DNA of 64,000 nucleotides from Starkeya sp. ORNL1 (GTDB lineage Bacteria; Pseudomonadota; Alphaproteobacteria; Rhizobiales; Xanthobacteraceae), in NCBI RefSeq assembly GCF_012971745.1, contig NZ_CP048834.1:868001-932000 (forward strand), given 5' to 3'. The position numbers and the translations under genes are program-made. This document shows, piece by piece, positions 53,445 through 61,728 of the stretch. Positions within the stretch are counted from its first letter, which is position 1, and each line of letters begins with the position of its first letter. The notes below the pieces were generated by a model. It was not told the origin of the DNA and did not search any database. It was given only the letters and a program-made list of their open reading frames with translations.

Positions 53445-53942
53445 ATGGCACCCAAGGCGGAAAAGAACTTAACCAACCTGTTCCAAGAAACCCTCAAGGA
53501 CATCTACTACGCGGAGAAGCAGATCCTACGCGCACTGCCCAAAATGGCAAAGAGTGCCCAGTCGGCCGAGCTTGCTGCGGCGTTCCAGAAGCACCGCGAC
53601 GAGACTGAAGTGCATGTCGAGCGGCTTGAGCAGGTTTTCGAGCTGTTGGGCGTTCAAGCCCGCGGCAAGACCTGCGACGCCATCATCGGCATCATCGATG
53701 AGGGCAAAGAGATCATGGAAGATTTCGCCGGCACCGCCGCGCTCGATCCGGGTCTCTTGGCCGCGGCGCAGGCAGTAGAGCATTACGAGATCAGCCGTTA
53801 TGGCACGCTGCGGACCTGGGCACAGCAGCTCGGCATGAAGGATGCGGTGAAGCTGCTCGATCTGACGCTCGGCGAAGAAAAGGCCACCGACGCCGCGTTG
53901 TCTCAGCTCGCTACGACGGCCGTAAACGCGAAGGCAGCCTGA
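53445..53942 (+). CDS. DUF892 / YciF-type ferritin-like protein
   Basis: A 165-aa four-helix-bundle protein (NLTNLFQETLKDIYYAEKQI, HRDETEVHVERLEQVFELLG, AAQAVEHYEISRYGTLRTWA, LLDLTLGEEKATDAALSQLA). The Glu and ExxH residues of a di-iron ferritin-like centre are present. YciF proteins are induced by osmotic and general stress in enterobacteria and rhizobia. An exact EcfG-type promoter precedes it, and a DUF2934 gene follows. Confidence 0.92.
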   Translation: MAPKAEKNLTNLFQETLKDIYYAEKQILRALPKMAKSAQSAELAAAFQKHRDETEVHVERLEQVFELLGVQARGKTCDAIIGIIDEGKEIMEDFAGTAALDPGLLAAAQAVEHYEISRYGTLRTWAQQLGMKDAVKLLDLTLGEEKATDAALSQLATTAVNAKAA

Positions 53943-54004
53943 CATCGTCGCCGCGAGGCGGGCGCGCCACGCCCGCCGGCGGCAGCGCATCGGAAGGAAT
54001 CGCC

Positions 54005-54253
54005 ATGAACGATATCATTCGCCGCCGGGCATACGAGCTTTGGGAAGGCGCCGGGCACCCGAGCGATTTGGACTTGGACTTCTGGCTGGCAGCCGAGAGG
54101 CTTGTTGCGCTTGAGGAAAGCAGTCGAAACCAGCCGCGGACGAAGGCAACGTTGGGTCAGGACGCTTCGGAGGCCCCGTTGTCAGAGACGAAGCAGGGCG
54201 CGCGCGATACGCTCGTTCCTTCCGCATCGCCCGCGCGGGGCGCCGCTAGCTAA
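54005..54253 (+). CDS. DUF2934 protein, copy 1 (82 aa)
   Basis: The core RRRAYELWEGAGHPSDLDLD-FWLAAERL matches DUF2934, a short rhizobial family usually found with stress genes. The rest is a low-complexity tail. GGAAGGAA lies upstream of the ATG. It is 62 nt after DUF892 and probably in the same transcript. A second copy is at 58282. Confidence 0.8.
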   Translation: MNDIIRRRAYELWEGAGHPSDLDLDFWLAAERLVALEESSRNQPRTKATLGQDASEAPLSETKQGARDTLVPSASPARGAAS

Positions 54254-54272
54254 AGGTCACGCGCCTCGCCAC

Positions 54273-54729
54273 TCAGGCCGTTTTGGACCAATCGCGCTGG
54301 CGCTTCTCTCGCTCTGCGCTTGTCTGCTCGAGAAGCCGCCGTGTCCGGGCGGCTGCCGCTTGGCACCTATCGTGAAGAATCGCGAGCTCGCTTTCCGTCA
54401 ACCCCTCGATTCCCATGAATTCGTCTTCAGCATCTGATGACCGGATTAGCTCATCCAGTTTTGTCTGGATCGCCGCGCCGTCCCCGGTTCTGGCTATTCT
54501 GGATAAGGAACACCATGAGGAAGGTGACGATGGTTGTTCCTGTGTTGATGCCAAGTTGCCACGTCTCAGAACACCCGAACATCGGACCGGTCGCCGCCCA
54601 CACGAGGACAGCAACAAGACAGACAAGGAAGGCCACCGGTGTTCCCGCGGCATGCGCCGATGCATTTGCAAAGCGGCCGAATAGCGGTCGATTCGCTGCG
54701 CGATGGTGCGAGATGCACGGCGTAGACAT
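54273..54729 (-). pseudogene. Low-affinity iron permease family gene with a frameshift
   Basis: The N-terminal frame (from 54729) reads FGRFANASAHAAGTPVAFLV, TGPMFGCSETWQLGINTGTT and IVTFLMVFLIQNSQNR and stops early. A second frame continues GAAIQTKLDELIRSSDAEDE to 54273. Together they match the full Iron_permease (PF04120) pattern. The break is at a run of four G's (54482-54485 as CCCC); removing one G restores QNRDGAAIQ. It is therefore a one-base insertion or a sequencing error. Confidence 0.75.
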
Positions 54730-54925
54730 TCGCCTCGGACTCAGGGACGCCTTCGGAGGTCATCGCCCCCACTATGCCACCCACGGCGCCGCCCGCGGCC
54801 GCGCCGGCAATCGCACCTGCAGCCGTCGCGGCAAGCCAGCCAGCGGCGACCACGGGCCCAATGCCCGGAATGGCAAGAAGGCCAAGTCCAGCGAGCAGAC
54901 CACCCGCTCCGCTGCGCACGATGGT
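54719..54925 (-). pseudogene. Remnant of a glycine-zipper general stress protein
   Basis: The minus strand reads GAGGLLAGLGLLAIPGIGPV, VAAGWLAATAAGAIAGAAAG and VGAMTSEGVPESEANVYAVH. This is the characteristic middle of bacterial general stress (Gsp/DUF1269-like) proteins. The N-terminal domain and the EGVRRGGTLV-like end are missing and the frame runs into the iron permease remnant, so this is a fragment. Confidence 0.5.
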
Positions 54926-55339
54926 AGCACGGGCGCACGCGTAGCCCGGCCTTGACGACGAGCGTCCCAGCTTGCGCCTTGTGCGACGCCAGACCGCCGC
55001 CAAGTACGACGGCGCCGAGGTCGGTGAATCGGCGCCGTCGCTCTCGCAACAAAACGAAGCCGCTCACTGCCGAACCGGCGATTGAGCGGCCAAGTCTCAC
55101 TTGCGATTCGAGGCAGAGACCTCGCAATTGCTTCATGAGGCAAAACGCGCTGTCCTGTTACGTCATTTTATAGAATGCTCACTGCATGTGCGTGAGCGTG
55201 CTTTGCACGTCACACCCTTTCCTGCGGCCGGCGCCAGCTAGGGTCTTCAGTCTCGACTGATGTGGAGGTAGCATTGCGCGTGGGTGATGCCGCCCCTAAA
55301 TTTCCGCCGATTCCGGTGTGATGCGACGCGGGGAAGGGG
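54926..55339. other. Mostly non-coding region with a short peroxiredoxin-like start
   Basis: No full gene is seen in these 414 nt. At 55264 a GGAGG precedes a TTG-initiated 15-codon frame, LRVGDAAPKFPPIPV, that resembles the first strand of peroxiredoxins and then stops at 55321. An AT-rich patch at 55160-55180 could hold a promoter. Confidence 0.35.
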
Positions 55340-55585
55340 ATGCTGGATCAAGATCGTTCGGTGCTTATGACGCTCTATCAAGCATGGAGGAGCCAAACGA
55401 TTTCAGTTGTGGGTGAGGAAGAGCTCATCGAAAAGGTGGGCCATCTCGGAGGCGCCGCAGAACTGCTCGATTGCGTCAATCGATTGGTCGAAGAGGGTTA
55501 TTTAGGTCGGTCGCCCACTTCGATATACCTCACCTCGAAGGGCATGGAATACGGCGTCAGCGCCGGCCGTCCTTCGGCCAAATGA
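55340..55585 (+). CDS. Small winged-helix-like protein, 81 aa
   Basis: LDQDRSVLMTLYQAWRSQTI, GGAAELLDCVNRLVEEGYLG and TSIYLTSKGMEYG follow the helix-helix-wing pattern of small winged-helix DNA-binding proteins. GGGGAAGGGG lies upstream of the ATG. It lies among stress genes, but its target is unknown. Confidence 0.6.
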   Translation: MLDQDRSVLMTLYQAWRSQTISVVGEEELIEKVGHLGGAAELLDCVNRLVEEGYLGRSPTSIYLTSKGMEYGVSAGRPSAK

Positions 55586-55681
55586 ATGCGCGAGACTTCG
55601 GAATGCCCGTTCGGTCAACTTGTGCGCCCTTCGTGAAAAGCAGACAGTTGCGTCGGTGACTAAGTGCTCGGGAGGTCAGCC

Positions 55682-55918
55682 ATGCCTTTCAGCAACAAGG
55701 GCTATGATCCGGAGACTATCGCCTATCTCGTGCAATGCCTGGATGTGGCGATGGAAACGGCGTGCCGGGTGACGGGTTCGCCGCCAAGTGATGATCTGCG
55801 GAAGAGGCTCGCCCTGGCGCTCATGGAAGGCGCAGATACGGACCTTGGCAATCAAGACGATTTGATCGACTTCGCTCTCAGATCACTGCCGGAGCTGCGC
55901 AGTCGACTGGCGAACTGA
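55682..55918 (+). CDS. Island paralogue family A, copy 2 (78 aa)
   Basis: The start at 55682 has GGGAGG upstream. The product MPFSNKGYDPETIAYLVQCL ... DLRKRLALALMEGADTDLGN ... LIDFALRSLPELRSRL is the closest to the family consensus. No motif suggests catalysis. Copies 1 and 3 are at 50889 and 61113. Confidence 0.75.
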   Translation: MPFSNKGYDPETIAYLVQCLDVAMETACRVTGSPPSDDLRKRLALALMEGADTDLGNQDDLIDFALRSLPELRSRLAN

Positions 55919-56209
55919 GCGTCCCTCACCTAGAAGTCGTCAACGGCCACCGAGCATCACGGCGTGCCGAGGCACCTCCGCCCGCGGGTGAAGCACGCGG
56001 CTGCGCGCGAGGTCGCGCGACGCGGCGCCAAGTACCCCCAAGGCCCGTGATATCCGGATTCCCGACCGCATCGTGACCGCCCAGGACGAAGCCGCGGAAT
56101 GAGGCGAAGGCGTGTACGAGCGCGCCCAAAAGACCTACGCGATACCGCATTTTACCGAGGAACGACGACGCGCTGCCGGTGTTGAACGTCATCAACCGGG
56201 AGCATCTGC
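55919..56209. other. Intergenic region upstream of the zinc alcohol dehydrogenase
   Basis: No gene is recognised. A GGAAC (56159-56163), 16 nt, TGTT (56180-56183) sequence is one mismatch from the EcfG consensus and lies 27 nt before the dehydrogenase start. The left part contains short open frames with no family likeness. Confidence 0.4.
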
Positions 56210-57379
56210 ATGAAAGCGCTGACGTGGCACGGGAAGGGCGATGTTCGCTGTGAGGAAGTGCCGGATCCCAAAATCGAGCAGCCCCGCGACGCCATCATCA
56301 AGGTGACCGCGTGCGCAATATGCGGTTCGGATCTCCACCTTTTCAACGGCATCATTCCCCGCCTCGAGACCGGCGACGTGCTTGGCCATGAAACCATGGG
56401 GGAAGTCGTCGAAGTCGGAAGTGACATCCGCAACCTGAAGGTCGGCGATCGGGTGGTGGTGCCATTCACCATTTCTTGCGGCGAGTGCTTCTTCTGCACG
56501 CGCGGCTTCTACTCCGGGTGCGAGCGTTCCAATCCCAACAAGGAAGAAGCCACGAAGCTGTGGGGCAACTCGCCCGCGGGGCTATTCGGGTATTCCCATC
56601 TGCTGGGAGGGTATGCAGGCGGCCAGGCAGAACTCCTGCGCGTGCCATTCGCCGATGTCGGTCCCATCAAGGTGCCTGATAGCCTGAGCGATGAGCAAGT
56701 GCTCTTCCTGTCGGACATTTTCCCGACCGGCTACATGGCGGCAGACTTCTGCAATATCCAGCGCGGCGACACCATTGCAATATGGGGCTGCGGACCTGTC
56801 GGCCAGATGGCGATCCGATCAGCGTTTCTGCTTGGCGCTGAACGCGTCATTGCGATCGATACGGTCTCTGAACGCCTCGCTCTCGCGGCGCAAGGCGGCG
56901 CCCAAACACTCGATTTCCTTGAAGAGGACATCTACGAGCGGATAATGGAGATGACGCACGGCCGCGGCGCTGATGCGTGCATTGATGCGGTCGGGACCGA
57001 ATCCGAGCCGAGCGCGAGTTGGGACGCCCGGCTGGATCGCATCAAAGTAGCCCTGTTTATGGGCACCGATCGGCCTCACGTGTTGCGCCAGGCTATTCAA
57101 TGCTGCCGCAACTTCGGCACCGTCTCAATCGTCGGCGTCTATGGCGGCTTCCTCGACAAAATTCCTATGGGCTCCGCCATCAATCGTGGGCTGACCTTCC
57201 GCATGGCGCAAACACCGGTCCAGCACTACGCACAGATGCTGCTCGAGCGGATTGAAAAGGGCGAGATCGATCCGTCCTTCGTCATCACGCATCGGGCCAG
57301 GCTCGAGGACGGCCCCGAGCTCTACAAGACGTTCCGCGACAAACAGGACGGCTGCATCAAAGTCGTCATGAAACCCTGA
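56210..57379 (+). CDS. Zinc-dependent alcohol dehydrogenase
   Basis: A 389-aa medium-chain dehydrogenase. Catalytic zinc ligands are C38 ([10 protein letters not shown]), H60/E61 (GHETMGEV) and a distal residue. A structural zinc lobe has C90, C93, C96 and C104 ([16 protein letters not shown]). The NAD-binding motif is [10 protein letters not shown]. It belongs to the glutathione-independent formaldehyde dehydrogenase-like branch found in rhizobial stress clusters. A short-chain dehydrogenase follows after 12 nt, so the two are one operon. Confidence 0.92.
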   Translation: MKALTWHGKGDVRCEEVPDPKIEQPRDAIIKVTACAICGSDLHLFNGIIPRLETGDVLGHETMGEVVEVGSDIRNLKVGDRVVVPFTISCGECFFCTRGFYSGCERSNPNKEEATKLWGNSPAGLFGYSHLLGGYAGGQAELLRVPFADVGPIKVPDSLSDEQVLFLSDIFPTGYMAADFCNIQRGDTIAIWGCGPVGQMAIRSAFLLGAERVIAIDTVSERLALAAQGGAQTLDFLEEDIYERIMEMTHGRGADACIDAVGTESEPSASWDARLDRIKVALFMGTDRPHVLRQAIQCCRNFGTVSIVGVYGGFLDKIPMGSAINRGLTFRMAQTPVQHYAQMLLERIEKGEIDPSFVITHRARLEDGPELYKTFRDKQDGCIKVVMKP

Positions 57380-57391
57380 CGGAGAAAATCC

Positions 57392-58189
57392 ATGGCTAAC
57401 GCAGTTCGCCCGCTCGCTGTCGTCACGGGAGCGTCGTCGGGCATCGGTTTCGAACTGGCGAAAATCGCGGCGCGCGAAGGCTATGACCTGGTAATTGCCG
57501 CCGACGAGCCTGAGATCCGCGAGGCCGCGACCCGTCTGTCCACGAATGGAGCGAACGTAAAAGCGGTCGAAGTCGATCTCTCGCACCTCGAGGGGGTGGA
57601 TCAGCTTTACGCTGCCATCGAAGGGACCGGGCGTCCGGTGGAGGTCCTGATCGCAAACGCCGGGCGTGGTCTAGGCCGAGCTTTTCTTGATCAGGATGTC
57701 GCCGACTGGCGGCGCGTTGTCGACACCAATATCACCGGCACGATCTATCTGGTCCAAAAGGTCGCCCGCGAGATGCAGGCCCGTGATCAAGGACGCATCC
57801 TGATTACTGGATCTATCGCCGGCTTTATGCCGGGCGCGTTTCAGGCGGTCTATAACGGGACGAAAGCCTTCATTGACAGCTTCTCGTTCGCGATCAGGAA
57901 CGAACTCAAGAACACGAAGGTGACGATCACCTGCCTCATGCCGGGAGCAACGGAAACCGAATTCTTCGAGCGCGCTGACATGATGGATACCAAAGTCGGC
58001 CAAGCCGAAAAAGATGATCCCGCCGACGTTGCCGAAACTGGGTTCAAGGCCATGCTGGCCGGCGAAGGTGACGTGGTCAGTGGCTGGAAGAACAAGCTGC
58101 AATCCGCGATTGCTAATATCACTCCGGCCGGCGTGCTGGCTGAACAGCACCGCAAGATGGCCGCACCCGGCACCGGAAATAAAAACTAG
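57392..58189 (+). CDS. Short-chain dehydrogenase/reductase
   Basis: A 265-aa classical-type SDR. The cofactor loop is TGASSGIG (residues 12-19), then NAGRGLG, and the catalytic Ser141, Tyr154 and Lys158 (SIAGFMPGAFQAVYNGTK). It lacks a signal peptide. With the zinc dehydrogenase upstream it may detoxify aldehydes or ketones formed under stress. The substrate is unknown. Confidence 0.92.
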   Translation: MANAVRPLAVVTGASSGIGFELAKIAAREGYDLVIAADEPEIREAATRLSTNGANVKAVEVDLSHLEGVDQLYAAIEGTGRPVEVLIANAGRGLGRAFLDQDVADWRRVVDTNITGTIYLVQKVAREMQARDQGRILITGSIAGFMPGAFQAVYNGTKAFIDSFSFAIRNELKNTKVTITCLMPGATETEFFERADMMDTKVGQAEKDDPADVAETGFKAMLAGEGDVVSGWKNKLQSAIANITPAGVLAEQHRKMAAPGTGNKN

Positions 58190-58281
58190 CTTCCCGCGGA
58201 CATCGTTCGTGGACCATGCGCAGCGCGCTGACCGCCTCCGATGTGTTGATAACGCGAGTATGAGCGGACAGGAGAGCCGGG

Positions 58282-58572
58282 ATGAATGACGCCCACGATG
58301 TAGTGAGAATTCGCGCCTACCAACTGTGGGAAAATGCTGGTCGGCCGGAAGGCCGCGACGTCGAATTCTGGCTGATGGCCGAGCGGCTGATTGCGATCGA
58401 TGAAACCGCTGACAGTGGCCCGGTTAGCGAGATCGACACGATCCACCGCACGCTCGAGACGCCACCGAAAGCGGGGATTTCGCCGCAGGCTGACCCGAAA
58501 GGCGGCAGCCAGACGGCCCCGACTCCCAGCGATCTCGTTGATCAGAAGGCACGCGACCGCAGCCTGACTTAG
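58282..58572 (+). CDS. DUF2934 protein, copy 2 (96 aa)
   Basis: The core VRIRAYQLWENAGRPEGRDV-EFWLMAERLIAID matches the DUF2934 protein at 54005. The C-terminal half is Pro/Thr/Gln-rich and probably disordered. GGAGAG lies upstream. It is 92 nt after the SDR gene. Confidence 0.8.
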   Translation: MNDAHDVVRIRAYQLWENAGRPEGRDVEFWLMAERLIAIDETADSGPVSEIDTIHRTLETPPKAGISPQADPKGGSQTAPTPSDLVDQKARDRSLT

Positions 58573-58573
58573 C

Positions 58574-58885
58574 TTAAGGGCGTTGGCTTTTGAACGTCGG
58601 CATCTTTCCACTAATGACAAAATTGGACGTGGTGTCGCTTGCGCCTAAATCGATGAGGCGGACGTCGACCGGCTCGCCGGTGTCAAGGAGGAGCACCGCC
58701 GTGCGGTCGATCTTTGCGACCACCAGCGCCCACGCCTCCGCCGCGAGCACCCCGCGTGTTATCAACTGACCCTGTTCAGGGCCAGATGTCTCCCGATAGA
58801 TGTCCAGGCGGTAGGTAGCGACGGCGGAACCAGCGTCCTTCGTGCGGAGCCAGCCGGTTCCCGTGAGGGTCGCGATCAACTGCAT
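58574..58885 (-). CDS. Hypothetical beta-rich protein, 103 aa
   Basis: The start at 58885 has GGAG 10 nt upstream. The product (MQLIATLTGTGWLRTKDAGS, VATYRLDIYRE, RTAVLLLDTGEPVDVRLIDL, SNFVISGKMP) looks like a small beta barrel. Similar unnamed proteins occur in rhizobia. It is convergent with the DUF2934 gene. Confidence 0.65.
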   Translation of the reverse strand: MQLIATLTGTGWLRTKDAGSAVATYRLDIYRETSGPEQGQLITRGVLAAEAWALVVAKIDRTAVLLLDTGEPVDVRLIDLGASDTTSNFVISGKMPTFKSQRP

Positions 58886-59303
58886 GGTTTTCTGCTCCAC
58901 CCCAGCCGAACGGCGGCAACTCGGCCTGCGCGATAGCCTCGCGCGCCGTCACGTCGCTGCTAGTTCCGGCTTCCTTTGACTGAGCCAAGTCACTTTGAAG
59001 CGCTTGGTTCCGCAGTATGTTAGCCGGTCCTTGACCAGCAGCACGGACTTGTCGAGCAGGGAGGAGCGCCTCCATCACGCCCTATCTGCCGAGCGAACTC
59101 GGCGCCGGCAGTTGGAGTCCCGCAGCGCGGACGCTGGCGCTGTCCCCGGCCGCCGCGTGCGTCCGCGGCGTGGGCGGTTCCCGCCGCCGTCGATCACAGT
59201 GAAGTTGGCGCGCTTCACGGGGAGCCAAGCCTATGGCGTGCGTGAGGCCTGTCATTTTTCATCGTTCGCGTCGTAGTACCCGCCCTTCAGCGGCCCGGAG
59301 GCA
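58886..59303. other. Region without recognised gene
   Basis: Both strands have only short, low-likeness frames across these 418 nt. No terminator, promoter or repeat stands out. Confidence 0.4.
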
Positions 59304-59561
59304 CTACCCAGCCGGCGCCGGCCCGGTGATGTCGGGCGTAGGAGGCGTAAGGTTGAGCTGGTTCCGTAGCCGGTCGCGCTCGGCGAGGTGCCTCGTGTAA
59401 GATTCCTCAAAGGTGCGAAGGAGGTCGGCAGCGTCGCGCGTTGCCTCTCCATTGCGTTTCAGCTCCTCCACCGCTCGGCGCTGGAAGGCTAGCAATTTCT
59501 CTCCCTCCTCGATGTCCCGCTCGGCATCTCGCAGGAGCTCGATGATTTTCCACCGTTCCAT
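59304..59561 (-). CDS. Small coiled-coil protein, 85 aa
   Basis: The ATG at 59561 gives MERWKIIELLRDAERDIEEG, LLAFQRRAVEELKRNGEATR and LLRTFEESYTRHLAERDRLR, almost entirely charged helix with coiled-coil periodicity, then a Pro-rich end. The frame is open upstream, but the added residues do not look coding. Function is unknown; such proteins are common in rhizobial stress islands. Confidence 0.6.
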   Translation of the reverse strand: MERWKIIELLRDAERDIEEGEKLLAFQRRAVEELKRNGEATRDAADLLRTFEESYTRHLAERDRLRNQLNLTPPTPDITGPAPAG

Positions 59562-59862
59562 AAACGCGACCCTTGACGCTGAAAAAATCGTCCGCAAGAC
59601 CATGTCGCCACCGCCCCATGGGGCGGCGCCACGTATTGCTTTTGCGGCGAGTAAATCCCCTGTACCCGGCTTCCGTTCCCAGCTCCATTGCGATCGAGTG
59701 GCGAACTACGCGCGTCCCTCACACTGGCTCGGCGGACCGAAGCCGGGTCGTCGCGCAACCAGTGGACAGGAATTCGTTCGTTCGAATTGGGCCGTGATAA
59801 TCCTCTGATCTCAATGAGCTTATCGGCTTCAGGTATGTCCGACGAATTTTTTTCCGACACCT
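59562..59862. other. Region upstream of the hsp20 promoter
   Basis: No gene is seen. A perfect 16-bp palindrome CCGCCCCATGGGGCGG lies at 59611-59626; its role is unknown. Confidence 0.4.
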
Positions 59863-59891
59863 CTTGAACTGGTTTTTTTCGTTCCCCAGAT
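59863..59891 (+). promoter_or_regulatory. Heat-shock (RpoH) promoter of hsp20
   Basis: CTTGAA at 59863-59868, a 15-nt spacer, then CCCCAGAT at 59884-59891, close to the sigma-32 consensus CTTGAA-N13/15-CCCCATNT. The expected start near 59898 leaves a 90-nt leader that contains the ROSE-like hairpin. Confidence 0.7.
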
Positions 59892-59897
59892 CGCTAC

Positions 59898-59987
59898 GCG
59901 TCGGAGCCAAATTGGACCGACAAAGGGACGTCACGCCGCGCAAGGTGTGGCGGTTTGTACCATGTTGCTCAAATGGAGGATGTGGCT
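59898..59987 (+). promoter_or_regulatory. ROSE-like RNA thermometer in the hsp20 leader
   Basis: The last hairpin pairs TTGCTC (59965-59970) with GAGGAT (59976-59981) over a 5-nt loop. This buries the GGAGG ribosome-binding site (59975-59979) and leaves a G opposite G in the middle of the stem. That anti-SD hairpin with an internal G-G pair is the hallmark of ROSE elements, which control small heat-shock genes of rhizobia by melting at high temperature. Confidence 0.68.
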
Positions 59988-60458
59988 ATGAGAACCTTCG
60001 ACTTCGCACCCCTGTATCGCTCCACCGTCGGCTTTGACCGGCTGTTCGACCTTCTCGATACCGCGACCACGGCAAGGTCCGATTGGCCGCCCTACAACAT
60101 CGAGAAGACGGGCGAGCATGAATACCGTATCACGATGGCCATCGCAGGCTTCCGGCCGGAAGAGGTCGAACTCACCCAGCAAGGCAATACGTTGCTGGTC
60201 GCCGGCAAGAAGGCCCCGGACGCGGAGGACCATCAGATGCTTCACCAGGGCATCGCATTCCGCAATTTCACGCAGACCTTCAACGTCGCGGACTACGTGA
60301 AGGTGGCTGGTGCCACGCTTCGCGATGGCCTGCTTTCGGTCGACCTCGTGCGCGAGGTGCCGGAACAGTTGAAGCCTCGGCGCATCGACATCGCGTCTAC
60401 AGCGACCCCGACCGCCGAAAGCCACGTGAAGCAGATCGATCAGGCCAAGGCGGCCTAA
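59988..60458 (+). CDS. Small heat-shock protein, Hsp20/IbpA type
   Basis: A 156-aa alpha-crystallin-domain chaperone (MRTFDFAPLYRSTVGFDRLF, YNIEKTGEHEYRITMAIAGF, FRNFTQTFNVADYVKVAGAT, LRDGLLSVDLVREVPEQLKP with the I-x-I-like RRIDIAS tail). It binds unfolding proteins and keeps them refoldable. The start at 59988 lies 8 nt after GGAGG. An RpoH promoter and a ROSE-like thermometer precede it. Confidence 0.96.
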   Translation: MRTFDFAPLYRSTVGFDRLFDLLDTATTARSDWPPYNIEKTGEHEYRITMAIAGFRPEEVELTQQGNTLLVAGKKAPDAEDHQMLHQGIAFRNFTQTFNVADYVKVAGATLRDGLLSVDLVREVPEQLKPRRIDIASTATPTAESHVKQIDQAKAA

Positions 60459-60533
60459 ACTCGACCCCACCGACATAACTGCCGTCCAGCCTCCCGGCAC
60501 GCCACCGGGAGGCACTGACCGCGGAGACTGGAG

Positions 60534-60992
60534 ATGCTGCAAGACCTGAATTTTTTGCGCGAGCCTGCCACGCAGGTTCCGATGGAGTGCCAACCACGCA
60601 CCCCCCAGGAGGTCCTCAACCATCCCTCGATGAGCGTCGAGGCGAAGCGAGCGACCCTCGCCTCATGGGCGTCCGACCGGCATGCCGTGCCCAACTTCCC
60701 AGGCGTCCGCCAGCTCGAAAACGGAAGCCTCGTCAGCCTGGCTGAGATTCTGCAGGCATTGCGAGAGCTCGACGATGAGCCGGGACCGGAGACTTCTTCG
60801 AACCTCGTCTCATTGGTTGAATTTCGCGGCCGGCACCGCGCACGGTCGATGCCGTGGCGCGTGTCGACCCCAAGGCCGGATGACGATCCGCCGCCTCGTC
60901 CGGCTGCGGCGTCATTTCCAGTGAGCTATTTGAAAGTAGACGCGGTTGGCAGTCTGGCCGCCGGGGAACAGAGCCGGTGCCGAGCGCTCTAA
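60534..60992 (+). CDS. Hypothetical protein following hsp20 (152 aa)
   Basis: The middle part (MSVEAKRATLASWASDRHAV, LVSLAEILQALRELDDE) resembles small rhizobial proteins with a DUF-like 'EKRAxLAxWASD' core found near stress genes. N- and C-terminal parts are Pro/Arg-rich. The ATG at 60534 follows CTGGAG. It is 75 nt after hsp20 and may share its transcript. Confidence 0.65.
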   Translation: MLQDLNFLREPATQVPMECQPRTPQEVLNHPSMSVEAKRATLASWASDRHAVPNFPGVRQLENGSLVSLAEILQALRELDDEPGPETSSNLVSLVEFRGRHRARSMPWRVSTPRPDDDPPPRPAAASFPVSYLKVDAVGSLAAGEQSRCRAL

Positions 60993-61112
60993 CGGGCGCA
61001 GAGAAGTCAATCCTTTGGTCACTGCTCAAGGAGGCCGCTCGCGCTCGCGGCGGCCTTCCCAGTGCGGCATCGCTCCTTGGCTGCGCCCGCATGACCGGGA
61101 GGAGGAAACGTC

Positions 61113-61349
61113 ATGCTTTTCCATGAAGAAGGCTTCGATCCCGAGAAGATTGCATTTCTTGAGGACTGCCTGGACACCGCATGCGGCCTCGCGCCGAAAC
61201 TGGCGAATGTTGAGTGCAACGGCGAAGTTCGGAAGAAGCTCGCCTTGGCCATCCTCGAGGGTGTGGCAAGGGGAATGCGAGCGAGGGACGAACTGATTGA
61301 TTTCGCGTTGCGCTCGCTGCCACCATATCGGCTGAAAAGAGCGGGTTGA
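61113..61349 (+). CDS. Island paralogue family A, copy 3 (78 aa)
   Basis: The start at 61113 has GGGAGGAGG upstream. MLFHEEGFDPEKIAFLEDCL ... EVRKKLALAILEGVARGMRA ... LIDFALRSLPPYR is the third member of the family seen at 50889 and 55682. It is the last rightward gene before the convergent phage tail module. Confidence 0.75.
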   Translation: MLFHEEGFDPEKIAFLEDCLDTACGLAPKLANVECNGEVRKKLALAILEGVARGMRARDELIDFALRSLPPYRLKRAG

Positions 61350-61455
61350 TGCGGGCTTGGATCTCGCGGACCTTCATATCCGGAGACGCCCGCCGGTCGA
61401 CGAGTACTTCCTTGCTAATGCCGCGCATCTCCGCGGCAACCGGCAGATGAGGCAT

Positions 61456-61725
61456 TCAGCCCGTCAACCGACGCTGCAGTTCAGTAAAAGCCGCCAGCTG
61501 CCAAAGCTTGACGGCGCCGGCGGGCATTCCGACCGCCTTTTGCGACCGCCCGGTCGCCCGGATCTTTCGGCCCGCCTCGAGGACGATCTCTGCCGCATCC
61601 GCCCGCGCGGCGATATCGCGGCCGTGCCGCGCGATGATCTGCAACGCCAGTTCGGCGCCATAGGCGCGGCCCTCGGAATCGAGAAGCGCGGGCACACGGT
61701 GGCCGCTCACCAGTCGATCGCTCAT
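61456..61725 (-). CDS. Small phage protein downstream of tape measure (89 aa)
   Basis: It starts 3 nt after the tape-measure stop (MSDRLVSGHRVPALLDSEGR, GAELALQIIARHGRDIAARA). It is soluble, mostly helical, with no recognised family. It is the last gene of the leftward tail transcript; no further tail or baseplate genes follow. Confidence 0.6.
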   Translation of the reverse strand: MSDRLVSGHRVPALLDSEGRAYGAELALQIIARHGRDIAARADAAEIVLEAGRKIRATGRSQKAVGMPAGAVKLWQLAAFTELQRRLTG

Positions 61726-61728
61726 TGA

